Source: Primula veris (taxonomy: Eukaryota; Streptophyta; Magnoliopsida; Ericales; Primulaceae). From it: 64,000 nucleotides of DNA. Numbering within the stretch: position 1 is the first letter of the stretch; every line of letters begins with the position of its first letter. This document shows, piece by piece, positions 46,114-57,211 of the stretch. The notes under the pieces were generated by a model, which saw only the letters and a list, made by a program, of their open reading frames with translations, searched no databases and had not been told where the DNA came from. The position numbers and the translations under genes were made by a program. The stretch covers positions 62,001-126,000 of the forward strand of contig OY821751.1 in NCBI GenBank assembly GCA_963682055.1. The letters are read 5' to 3'.

Positions 46114-47188
46114 TTGACTATTTACTTACCTGTAACCACCCACACAAAATTAGACTCAACGGGCAGCAATACTAAATAAGGAGTAATAATAAATGTGGCA
46201 CTACATAACTTGTTTGGTTTAATTTGAAATACTAGTAGTAAGTGTTGAAATAATAATAGTGGTAAGAGTCGGGGGTGGACAAAAAAATACATCAATCCAA
46301 CCCGTAACTCAACCTGCACGGATTGAGACGGGTTGGGTGTCAAAAAAATTCAATCTGTCCCGCACTAATCCGTTATATATTTTGCGGGTTCGGTTAGGGC
46401 TGGAGTTTTCAAACCGCATGTTAATCCGTTATAATCCATTTCAACCCGTAATATAATATATAAATATAAATATATATATATTTATATTGTGTGTATTTCA
46501 ATATACAAACCTCCCAGTCTTGTTATATTTTAGTTTTATTACTTGTTCGCGAATGTTATAAACGTATTTTGATTTGTTTTATTTGCATTTCTGTTTGAAA
46601 GATTTAATTTATTTTAAAATTCAGATTGATTATGTAAATTATGAAAAATAAAATACCAAAATGAAATTTTAAGAATCAAACCAAACTCAACCTGCAATTT
46701 ATTTTATGGGTTGGGTTTTAATTGTAACGGGTTTAGGTTGAATTGGGTTGAGTTGATATTTAAATTTGACGAAACTGTATTATACGAGTTGGATTAGGAA
46801 TGAGTTGAATAGGAATGAATGGGTAAAGTGGAAAGGTAAAGAGTTGTGGAGGGAGTAGTAGGGAGTAATAAATATATAAAATGGGGGTGGGTGTGGTGTG
46901 GTGTGGGGGGGGGGGGTTGTAAAAGAAAGTAGTAAAAGATTTTTGGATGTTTTGTATTTAATTATATTATTAGACGTTACTACTTTACTTACTACTGTAG
47001 ACCGTAGTGTGTGAGAGTAATCAATCAATCTGTTAAAAACTAAAAACCACAAAAATATTATTATTATTATATATTATATAATTGGGAAATCGTAATTAAT
47101 TAATTAATTAATACTCCTCCTCCTCCTTCTTCTTCTTCGTATATATATATATATGTAATTATGTAATAATACAGACAGTTAATACCTT

Positions 47189-47222
<34 letters not shown>

Positions 47223-47443
47223 TGGTGATACAACACAAGTAGGGAGAGAGGGAGAGAGAGAGGAGTTGTAGATAAAATAAATAAAATAAAATAAATAAAA
47301 TAAAGTAGTTTTGTTGACACCATCTCTCATCCCAATTCCCATCCAAGGAAAAGGTAGTTTTGATTGTAAATAAAATAAATACTATTTTTATTTATTTATT
47401 TACACTACTACTACTACTAGTTAAAGGTGGAAATGTTATCTCA

Positions 47444-47474
<31 letters not shown>

Positions 47475-48025
47475 AGTAGAGAACAACCATCATTCCTTTT
47501 TTCCTTTTTTCCTTTGCACTTTATCAGAGTTATGATTTATGAATCATTCATTGAAACAGGGTTGCCCATTTGCCAATGCTATGTTATGCTATGCAATTTG
47601 TATATATATTTTGTATATATTTGCATAATTTGCAGGTGTTATTTTCCTTTTAATTAATCCCCCTTTTTTACACCCTTTAATTAATATATAAAAAGGGTTC
47701 AATTCCAACTTGGTGCTCGCTCAACATTCCACTGTTTTCTCATTATACTACTAAGTTTCTTTTAAAGACAGACAAACAAAGAAAAAAAGAAAGAAACTTG
47801 GGAGGTGTGGTGTTTTCCCTTCCTCCATTTAGTACTACAATTATATATATATATATATATATAAGTATGAGATTACTCCTGCTCTAATATATGCTCCGTT
47901 TCCTTATTTTACGTTATTTACTTGCTATTTTAAGTTTAACCTTTCTCTTTACAGATTCAACGCTTTGAAGGCTTTTACAAATAAACAAGTTTAGCTGAAA
48001 CAATAATATTTTTTTTTGATATCAA
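44903..48025. other. Intergenic region with microsatellites
   Basis: No gene was seen. It contains a CTA/ATA/TTA trinucleotide tract (46057-46117), a G-run near 46903-46917, TAAT-type repeats near 47095, (AT)n/(GA)n tracts near 47190-47222 and 47440-47470, and (AT)n near 47843-47862. The right end is the promoter of the kinase-like gene. These tracts are likely polymorphic. Confidence 0.7.
46262..46800. repeat. Degenerate interspersed repeat with 'caacccg'/'gggttg' inverted blocks
   Basis: The left part has repeated 'ccaacccgtaactcaacctg' and 'gggttgggtg' motifs, and the right part has 'gggttgggttttaattgtaa' and 'gaattgggttgagttg', giving partial inverted symmetry. This is typical of old non-autonomous elements. 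No clean termini or target duplication were found. Confidence 0.4.
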
Positions 48026-48206
48026 ATGTCAAAGACTCTTGCAACCATACTTGGAGGTGCTTCAGGAGCCGTAGCATTTGTCGTCATTATAACAATATTT
48101 ATATGGTTTTGCTTTTTCCGTAATGCAAATACATCTAGAACTTCGGAGTCTGGCTCCTCAGATACATCTCTTCATGGTAACTTCCTCCACCTTACCTTAC
48201 CTTACA

Positions 48207-48243
<37 letters not shown>

Positions 48244-51200
48244 TATTTCAAGACCTCGTTGTGTAAACATTATTCATGGTAAATCACAAACAGTAGGGAG
48301 AAGTGGGGTTGAGTTGACCTTGCGAGAAGCTCGGCAGTTTCAGATAGAGGAGCTGTCTTCGGCTACACAAAATTTCAGCGACAAAAATTTGATCGGAGAA
48401 GGAAAATTTGGGGTTGTATATAAAGGTCTGTTAAACGATGGAACCCTTGTGGCTATAAAGCAAAGATCCGCTTCACCTACTCAGGGATTTATTGATGAGG
48501 TGATTGTCAATATTAACATTTGTCTTCCATTACAGCTTGTCTCTTCATAAATGTTGTTTAAATGAGGATCTTTGTTTCTATACCTATTGCAATAATAAGT
48601 GAATTCTACTTGTGAGCACATTAATGATTTTTAGGGTTTAAATCCGAATCTGGTTTCTTTTAATGACACGAACCTGCTTTTAGGGCAATAATTGATAGGA
48701 ATTTTCGGAAAAGAATAACTGTAATAATATCCTTTTACGTGCATGACGTGTTACTTTCTCTTGGCTCCACCTGTTTTCGTAACATTGGTAAATCATGGTT
48801 TAGTCGACTGCTAAAAACCTTACATTTCTGCTTCCTAACCCTTAAAATTCCCTGGATATCTACTGGAACCAAAACTTGATATTCCACTTATTCTATAAAT
48901 TGTAGAAGACTTACTATTACGGTGAAGAGGTTGAACAAAAAATCATTTAACTATCATAAATTGTGGAAATGAGAGCATTTTTTCCGTGTTGAAGGTCCTC
49001 ACTCAATTTCACATATCCCCATTTCCCCCTTTTCTTATCCTTTTCACTAAAGCTTTAAAATATGATAATATTGGACCTAATTTCGTATCAGGTGCGGTAT
49101 TTGTCGTCCATTCATCACCGGAATGTTGTGTCTCTTTTAGGTTATTGCCAAGAAAGTGGTCAACAGATGCTTGTTTACGAATACATACCTAATGGAAGTG
49201 TTTCACTTCACTTGCATGGTAAGCCGCTTGTTTCCTTTTCTCTATTAATATGGGTCAACGCTAATTAAGGAACCTCATGTTGTTTTCTGAAACATATGTT
49301 TCTTATTGTAGTCTTTGCATCACTTATATATTTCATTTTCTGAGATTTTGCAATGCTGCTTTCTGTAGGTGCTGGTCAAGTTACAAAGGAGAAGCTAGAA
49401 TTTAAGCACAGGCTATCTATAGCTCTTGGGGTTGCTAAAGGTGATCCTCCACAAAATCAGTGAGCATTAGTGGCTTTCTTGGTACATCAGTTTTTCTTGT
49501 CAATAAAATTAAAGAAAAAGATGTTCCCAACATCAAGCTGGTCAGAAATCTTTTTGCAAACTCAATTTAGACTAAAAGCCTAATTCTTCCTGCATGAGGG
49601 TTATACACATTTTTTTTTTACTGTTTCATTGTTTTAATAAATATGAATATGCAGGCTTGGCTCATCTCCACTCCTTAAGTCCCCGTTTGATACATAAGAA
49701 CTTCAAAACAGCAAACGTTCTTGTGGACGAAAATTTTATTGCTAAGGTTGCTGATGCAGGGCTTCGCAATTTCCTTGGAAAAATTGACATCGCCGGCCCA
49801 TCTTCTCATGTCTTATCAGATGATATATTTCTTGCCCCAGAGTAATGCTTCATGTAATTTTCATAAAAGACTGGAATCTGCTTCTTCTTTTTTCGCTTTA
49901 TTTGACCTGTATCGTTCAACTGAAATAGGGTAAAAGAGTTCAGACGATTTTCTGAAAGAAGTGATGCATACAGTTTTGGGATATTTCTTTTGGAGTTAAT
50001 GAGCGGCCAAGAAGCAATCAACTTGATGACTTTGGATCCCAGCCAAAGCATGGTTGAATGGGTATAGAACTCTACGCTCTTTCTATGATAATCTATTAAC
50101 AACGTTTAGTAACAAGTCATTTTGTTTCTTTCTTTTTTCTCACTTAAGCATTTGTAGACTAAGTTGATCGTAGTGCATAAGCTCGTAAACAGTGCTGACA
50201 AAACCTTAAATTGGACTGTCACTCATACTATGGTTTTAAGGGTGGCTTAAGAATATAGGACACGGTGGAGTAGCAATAGGCAAGTAAGTGCCGCCGTGGT
50301 AATAACTTACACTCTCCGTCTACTTTAACGAACGTCGCAAATCTATTAGTGAAACTTAATGACAATAGATAACATGCAAGTAAGCAGAGATATCACCATG
50401 AAGCAAACACATTTCTCTCTCTCCCGTTTACTTCGTCATTTCTCTCTCGTTATCACAGCCTACTTTCTCCCCAGCCACCACAACAATAGCTGTCTGCCAT
50501 CATCGAACTTACCCTTCATCACTACCATAGCCACAAAATTTAGATCCATGTATGTCAGTGAACATTTAAAAAAAGCCTCAAATCAAGTCGTACTCGATCC
50601 TAGAAAAGAATACAATCAGATTTTTAGAATAGAGCGGAACCTTTTAAATTTTCTAGAACTAAATCAGGGAAGAGATTTCAAAAAGGTGGCAGATCGATTC
50701 AATCTATCAGTAACTAGGCGGATTTATAGTATCATAAAGGATTTGCCGTTCTATTCATTAATGGAGATTATCTAAATGTGGAAATCTTTTGTGAAAATTA
50801 TTTTAATACAAAAATAAATATCCCAAAGCGAAGTTAATCGGTTAATTTAATAGGAAACTGGGATTAGTACTTTATATTGTTGGTACCATTCGCTAGAATC
50901 CAGTTCAGTTTGTTACTTAATTAGACAAGTGAATTTTCAAATCCAACCAAACCCCTTTTCTAATATCAAGTGAATTAATAAGAATATTGATAAAGTCTTT
51001 ACATTTGTTTATTATTTTGAACACTCCTAACCATAATGAATTCTAAAAATAGTGAAAAAGTACAAGGAAATATTTGAAAAATATCCAGAAATAATTATTC
51101 ATCTGGATGTACTGCTTAAAAGCAAGAGAAGAGCAGGTAACGAGGAGAATGAGAGTTGAACCTTACGCGGTAGGTGAAGCTAAAGTACTAGCACCATGTT

Positions 51201-51720
51201 AGGCGATTTATTGATTTGTGGCTGTTTGCAAGTGACGCGGGTTACATTTCTGTCGTTTGATGAGTAAAAAAGGATAGGATAAGTAATATAGACACGTCAA
51301 GTGCTTTGAGGATGCAATATGCACTAAACACAATGGGTTTCTAGTTGCATGATACATGGTTATATTTCTTAAAGTTAGCACGTGTTTGTGATTTTTTTTT
51401 TTGTAACTTGGTGTTTCTCGTTTGAATTTACTAATATATTTTTTTCCGCTTTAAAGGTGCAAAATCAAGCAGAGTTGGGAAAGATATCTACTATTGTAGA
51501 TCAACGGCTAGGAAATAGCTATACAACAGAGGGGATGGAGGAGTTTATCCAGTTACTAGTTCGGTGTGTGGACCCGTCTAGTGAGAGAAGACCAGCACTG
51601 AGCTATGTGGCAATGGAATTGGATCGGATACTTGAAAAAGAAATGAATTTAACAACTATCATGGGGGAAGGAACCCCTGTTGTCACCCTTGGAAGCCAAC
51701 TTTTTAGGACATCAAAATAA
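48026..51720 (+). CDS. Membrane-anchored receptor-like cytoplasmic kinase, probable pseudokinase, 379 aa
   Basis: Coding exons (plus): 48026-48176, 48294-48499, 49092-49218, 49369-49440, 49655-49841, 49929-50061, 51457-51720; total 1140 nt. The protein starts [11 protein letters not shown] and has one membrane segment (about 10-31), no ectodomain and a kinase-like domain (about 79-360). Seen: intact Gly loop GEGKFGVVY (85-93) and VAIK lysine (K106). The catalytic loop reads HKNFKTAN (199-206), so the HRD aspartate is Asn (codon AAC at about 49698), and DFG is DAG (219-221). Relatives I remember read HKD plus DAG, so the Asn is the unusual step here. Catalysis is unlikely; a scaffold or allosteric role is inferred. 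It ends with a conserved tail ([22 protein letters not shown]). An (AT)n run sits just before exon 2. Confidence 0.85.
50062..51456 (+). other. Large last intron of the kinase-like gene, containing an unassigned 138-codon ORF
   Basis: This 1.4-kb intron contains an ATG-initiated plus-strand ORF at 50359-50775. Its C-terminal half is charged and helical-looking ([19 protein letters not shown], then [14 protein letters not shown]). I recognise no domain. It could be a gene fragment carried in by an insertion, or chance. Confidence 0.35.
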
Positions 51721-53120
51721 GTTTTATGACCTTTTTACCCTTCAAATTGATTGAGTCTTTTCTTTGTGAGATACATTACATTTTCAATGGTTTATAGATT
51801 TTTTGGGGGTGATTGACACCCGGAAAGGGAGAGAGCTGTTTGATAAATGTATAGATATAGCAGCTGTTTTTTTTTTCTTTTCTATATAGTATTTATCCTT
51901 CAAACTGTATGAAAAAGTCTGTTGTTTACCTATCAATTTGTTGTTTATATTGCAGTGTGTGATAGTTTTGGTGTATTTTTGAATGAACTTGGTGTTTTGC
52001 TCTGAGAAATAAGGGTGGTAACATTCCTTCAGAGTCGATGTTCATACTAAAGAGAAGTTTGTTTGATTTCCTATCATATACTATAATTACGTCTGTTTTT
52101 CAGAATTGTTTTGAAGCTGTTCCTTTAGGGCAGGTAAATTTGGTCATGTTAGTTTTACGGAAATCATGACATGCTAAAATCTTCTCCTTGATAAAGCGTA
52201 TAACCCATTAGATAGTTTCACTTATTTATACAGACAAGTTCCTCCATATATTGTAAGTCCGGCTTGAATTGCTCTCCTTGCGTGCTGCTTTTGTTTATTT
52301 GTTCTCAGATTCTCCAGTTTGGATGAGACTTTTTCATACATAGCCTACTCTCTTTTTTTTTTATCCTGGGGTAGTTTATTTAGAGGAAACTTTTGAAGGG
52401 GCAGCATTAGAAGACTATATCAAAGTTTGGAGAACCATAGAGTGGCATGTATGAGATCAAGAAGAAAGAGAATGGAAGTGAAAATAGAGTTGCATTGAAA
52501 GAAAAACTGTTTAACATTCAATCCTGAGAGGTTCTGCTTATCTTAGTATATGTTTCAAATACTCTTAAAGCCATTATACTGGGGTAATTTTTTTAATTAT
52601 TTTTTTTTGAAATTTCTTTATTGGATTTCAGTTTACATTAACGAAAGTATAAAGTAGTTTTGGTATAGTCTAACTTGAGAAGAGAATGGCAATCTGAAGG
52701 TGGAGGAAAATACATCTGTGAACCAAAGAAAAAAGAACTAATGAAAGTATTTTTTGGTAATTTGTGATGTTTTACCTATTAGTATTTTGGATTTGATGAA
52801 GTTAACATCAGTTTATGCTAAGCTGGGTGCATAAGGACATATAGACAGCGTACGATTTGATTAGAATCGAGGTGGATGAAAATGTTGCCGGCCAATTTTG
52901 TCAATTTCCGCTTGTTATCTTTTCTGCAGTTGCCTTCTTGCACTCTCCCACTCATTAATCTTCCTTTGTATTTTGCTTGACAAACATTATGGTTTCTACA
53001 GTAGCTGTTGTACACCAAAATCTACAGAAAATAAATAATGATTCACTAGTACCAAAGTGAAGCCCTTTTTCTTCTCTTTATCCCCCCCATTGTAGAAGTG
53101 TTAATAATTTACTACTAACA
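51721..53120. other. Intergenic region
   Basis: This holds the 3' flank of the kinase-like gene and the promoter of the LRR receptor kinase. It is AT-rich and I see no gene or clear repeat. Confidence 0.6.
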
Positions 53121-56100
53121 ATGGCTTCTTATGATACTTCTACTTTATTGAAACTATTAGTACCATTACAAGTAAAACTACTACTTATCCTGTTACTATC
53201 ATCCTCTTCTTATTGTTATTGTCAATCTGAACAATCATCATCATCGCTAGAAGAAGAAGCAGCAACATCAGTACTACTGAACTGGAAAAACTCTCTATCA
53301 CTTGATGACCCATCCAACAACATCATCCTCTCTTCTTGGACCCTTAAATCTTCCTCATCTCTATGCACCACCTGGCTCGGTATCGAATGTGACCACCTTG
53401 TATCTAACACCACCGTATTTGTGGTCACCGCTCTCCGTATCCCTCCCTACACCGGTCTCGTAGGCCGTCTCTCACCTTCTCTCGCTAAACTAACCCACCT
53501 CCGAACCCTCTCCCTCCCCAACAACCGCCTCTACGGACCCATCCCTCCCCAGTTTAATCTTCTCCAATCCCTACAAACACTTGACCTCCACGGTAACAAC
53601 CTCTCCGGATCTTTACCTCATAGTTTCATCGGTGGGTTCCCCTCTTTATCCACTCTCGATTTGTCCAGTAATCGCCTCTTCGGTACTATCCGTGTCGGTT
53701 CTTCTTCGTGTGAGTCTCTCGTCCGGTTAAAACTCAGTAATAATTACTTTTCCGGTAAAATTCCACCAGATATCTCAAAATGTGTTAACTTGAGGACTGT
53801 TTTACTCGACAGAAACATTTTCGGAGGACATATTCCGCACCAGTTGGGGTTACTGACTGGATTAACCGTTCTAGATGTTTCTAGAAACAGCCTAGTGGGC
53901 CGGATTCCGAAACAACTCGGACACTGTAAAAAGCTCTCCGTCTTAGTCTTGACTAATTTGACAGCCGCCACGTCATCGTCATCGTCGTCGTTTGATGATG
54001 ATGAAACTAGAGGAGAAGTGGGAAAAGAGTTCAATGCGCTTGAAGGGGGGATACCTTATGAGGTGTTATCACTACCGAGCCTTCAGGTGGTGTGGGCCCC
54101 CAGGGCTAATCTAGGTGGTCGTCTGCTTGCAAGATGGAGCGATTCGTGTTCCCTTAAGGTTGTGAATTTGGGACAAAATTATATTGAGGGTGTTTTACCG
54201 AAGAGCTTTTCGATGTGCAGAAACATTACATATTTGGATTTGAGTAGCAATAATTTGAAAGGGCACCTGCCTTCTCGGCTGCAGGTTCCATGTATGTTAT
54301 ATTTCAATATTAGCATAAACACGTTTTCTGGTACTATTCCTGAATTTCCGAACCCTAGCATTTGTAATATTGAAATGATCATTTCTTATGAGAAAGATGT
54401 TGTCTTCTTAGATGGCGAAGATGTTGAGTTAGCGTACTCTGATATTTTACCGTTTTGGAGATCCTGTGATACTACTACCATTGATTCAAACTTTGATGAC
54501 GAAGAATTACGGTCAGTAGTTCATGACTTTAGTCGAAATTGGTTCTTCAGTCCGTTGCCCATATTTTCATTCGTAAATATAGGCATTAATACGTCGTATA
54601 CACTGTTGCTGAACACTAACAAGTTCAACGGATTGTTTCCGGAAGTGATTTTTGATGATTGCGATAAGTTATACCGGTTTTCGGTTAATTTAAGCTCTAA
54701 CAAAATCACTGGGGAGTTGAACCCAAAATTGTTCCTTAATTGCTTACAGTTAACTAATTTCGAAGCAGCACAGAATCGTATAAGAGGGTCGATTCCTCCG
54801 GAAATCGGCAGAACGAAAAAGCTTCAACTTATTGATCTAAGCAACAACTTGCTTTCCGGTACACTTCCTGATGAACTTGGAAAATTGAAGTATCTGAAAA
54901 GGATCTTTCTCCGAGCAAACAACTTAACCGGACATATCTCCTCTCATCTTGGTAATTTAACTTCCCTTAAAGTTTTAGATTTGTCCCACAACGCTTTAAC
55001 AAGACCAATCCCTCGAACCTTAGCTAGCGCCAGCAGTTTGCAAATTGTATTGTTAAATCACAATAATCTTTTTGGTGAGATACCTGCTGCTTTTTCAACA
55101 CTTCCCGATCTTGTTACCCTAAATCTTTCCTATAATAACCTTTCGGGTCATATACCTTATCTTCGACGTGCCAATAATTGTGATAATTTCATAGGGAATA
55201 GATATTTAAATCCGTGCCCTGACAGGTATTCACCACCACCAGCCGAGCTTCCTGTTCCGTTACCAGTTAAACAAGGGCATGGCCCAAATAAACTCAAATC
55301 TGTTATGATAGCAACGGCTACTACTGCTTCTATTGTATTTTTTGTTTTATTAACGATTGTTCTCGTCCTTCTTTTGGTAAAAAGAAGGAATGGTCGAGCT
55401 ACTAGCCTGAGAAAAAAAGTGATGGTAACATTTGCAGATGCTCCAACAAAATTGAGTTACGATGACGTGGTTGAAGCCACTGGCAATTTCAGTATCAGCA
55501 ATTTAATTGGTACAGGTGGATTTGGGTCAACATATAAAGCCGAATTAGTCCCGGGCTATTTTGTAGCCGTGAAAAGACTTGCAATCGGTAAACTTTTTCA
55601 AGGTATTATGCAATTTGATGCTGAGATAAGAACATTAGGCACAATTCGTCACAGAAACCTCGTAACACTCTTAGGTTATTACGTGGGAGAGGCTGAGATG
55701 TTTTTAATATACAACTATCTTTCCGGTGGAAATCTCGACACTTTTATACACGAGAAATCCGGAAATAACATGGAATGGAAGGTTGTTCACAAAATAGCGT
55801 ATGATATAGCAAAGGCGTTGTCTTTTCTACACTACTCTTGTGTTCCTAGGATAGTCCATCGCGATATAAAGCCTAGCAACATTCTTCTTGACAAGGATCT
55901 AAACGCATATCTATCAGATTTCGGGTTGGCTCGGCTTTTAGAAGTTTCCGAGACCCATGCTACGACTGACGTGGCAGGCACGTTTGGCTACGTTGCACCA
56001 GAATACGCAACAACTTGTCGGGTTTCTGACAAGGCAGATGTTTATAGTTTCGGTGTTGTGCTTCTAGAGCTTATGTCAGGGAAAAAGTCGTTAGATCCGT

Positions 56101-56324
56101 CGTTTTGTGAGTATGGGAATGGGTTTAACATTGTTACCTGGGCAAGATTGTTAGTTAAAGAAGGGCGATTTTCGGAGATATTTTGTCAAGAATTATGGGA
56201 GAATGGGCCCCGGGATGGTATAATAGGGATGTTGAGAATTGCATCGACTTGTACAGTTGAGTCTTTGTCGTTTCGCCCGGCTATGAAACAAGTGCTTGAG
56301 AAGTTGAAGCAGATCAAGCCGTAA
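53121..56324 (+). CDS. RPK2: LRR receptor-like Ser/Thr kinase, RPK2-like, 1067 aa, single exon
   Basis: This is a plasma-membrane receptor kinase. Order: signal peptide (about 1-35, ending CYCQS); LRR N-terminal domain (LLNWKNSL...SSWT...CTTWLGIECD); about 20 plant LRRs (LxxLxLxxNxLxGxIP) broken by two non-LRR stretches (one Ser/Asp-rich near 280-295, a longer one near 415-490); a proline-rich juxtamembrane stretch; a membrane segment (about 728-752); then a kinase domain from about 777. Key residues are present: Gly loop GTGGFGSTY, K818 (VAVK), HRD D915 (HRDIKPSN), DFG D933, and the APEYA segment. The C-terminus RPAMKQVLEKLKQIKP and the island-interrupted ectodomain match RPK2 (TOADSTOOL2) of Arabidopsis, which acts in meristem and anther signalling. 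Orthology versus paralogy is not tested. It looks active and intact. Confidence 0.92.
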   Translation: MASYDTSTLLKLLVPLQVKLLLILLLSSSSYCYCQSEQSSSSLEEEAATSVLLNWKNSLSLDDPSNNIILSSWTLKSSSSLCTTWLGIECDHLVSNTTVFVVTALRIPPYTGLVGRLSPSLAKLTHLRTLSLPNNRLYGPIPPQFNLLQSLQTLDLHGNNLSGSLPHSFIGGFPSLSTLDLSSNRLFGTIRVGSSSCESLVRLKLSNNYFSGKIPPDISKCVNLRTVLLDRNIFGGHIPHQLGLLTGLTVLDVSRNSLVGRIPKQLGHCKKLSVLVLTNLTAATSSSSSSFDDDETRGEVGKEFNALEGGIPYEVLSLPSLQVVWAPRANLGGRLLARWSDSCSLKVVNLGQNYIEGVLPKSFSMCRNITYLDLSSNNLKGHLPSRLQVPCMLYFNISINTFSGTIPEFPNPSICNIEMIISYEKDVVFLDGEDVELAYSDILPFWRSCDTTTIDSNFDDEELRSVVHDFSRNWFFSPLPIFSFVNIGINTSYTLLLNTNKFNGLFPEVIFDDCDKLYRFSVNLSSNKITGELNPKLFLNCLQLTNFEAAQNRIRGSIPPEIGRTKKLQLIDLSNNLLSGTLPDELGKLKYLKRIFLRANNLTGHISSHLGNLTSLKVLDLSHNALTRPIPRTLASASSLQIVLLNHNNLFGEIPAAFSTLPDLVTLNLSYNNLSGHIPYLRRANNCDNFIGNRYLNPCPDRYSPPPAELPVPLPVKQGHGPNKLKSVMIATATTASIVFFVLLTIVLVLLLVKRRNGRATSLRKKVMVTFADAPTKLSYDDVVEATGNFSISNLIGTGGFGSTYKAELVPGYFVAVKRLAIGKLFQGIMQFDAEIRTLGTIRHRNLVTLLGYYVGEAEMFLIYNYLSGGNLDTFIHEKSGNNMEWKVVHKIAYDIAKALSFLHYSCVPRIVHRDIKPSNILLDKDLNAYLSDFGLARLLEVSETHATTDVAGTFGYVAPEYATTCRVSDKADVYSFGVVLLELMSGKKSLDPSFCEYGNGFNIVTWARLLVKEGRFSEIFCQELWENGPRDGIIGMLRIASTCTVESLSFRPAMKQVLEKLKQIKP

Positions 56325-57211
56325 TCATGCGGAGTTTTGTCCGACTATGAAAGAAGTGCTTGAATTACGTCACCAGATATCATCTTCTTCATTACTGTGG
56401 AGGGGAACAAACGACTAAACGAAATTGCACATTCACTTATCGATAACGATGCTGGTTTTGTCTTTAAAATTCTGCCTAGCTGAATCAGATACGATCATGA
56501 AACAATATTGGATAAAATGTAAGTTTGTAAATATAATTATCTTATCTAACATTTTTGGGTGCATAAATATCTCGACTACGTTGGGTCTCAGTTATACATT
56601 TCTCAGATTTTTGGGCCGCTGTTGGTCTGGTGAAAACGTTTTTAACATATTTTTCAGAGAAACAAATCTAACTACGTGGTGAATAATAGAGAAAACAGAA
56701 ATAGGAAGAGAACTGAAGATAAAAAAAACTAGTGTGTATACCCACCCTCTTATTCATACTCGGTCAGCATAAACTAATGAAAAATAATAATACTCAAACA
56801 TTCTCTACAACTTATCGCACCAAAATTTCCGTGTTCATAATATAACATTAAAATAGGTTTGACAAGATACATTAATAGCAAGTACACGCTGAAAGAAACA
56901 CAAGTACATCTTACATACATTTTTCCTTATTTATGATAAAATAAACTTTACATTGTTCACATTCTCACACTTTTTCAAAATTAGCAAATCCCAAGAACCG
57001 TGATATTCAAAACAAGAGAACAATGTCGTTCAGAACAAGAACAAATGTAGCTATACAGAGTGGAGAAGAGAGGGGTTGAGGAATACACACCTCAATAAAT
57101 TTTAATTCAATCAATGAAAGAATAAAGATCATCAACCCGTATGTTTTTGTACATTTAAGAAACCAGGCCAAGATGTGAGGAAACACTACTCTTTAATTGA
57201 GAAAAACGCCT
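56325..57211. other. Intergenic region between convergent genes
   Basis: This holds the 3' flanks of the plus-strand RPK2-like gene and the minus-strand DUF3754 gene. No gene was seen; an 85-codon ORF at 56425 has no recognisable feature. Confidence 0.6.
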
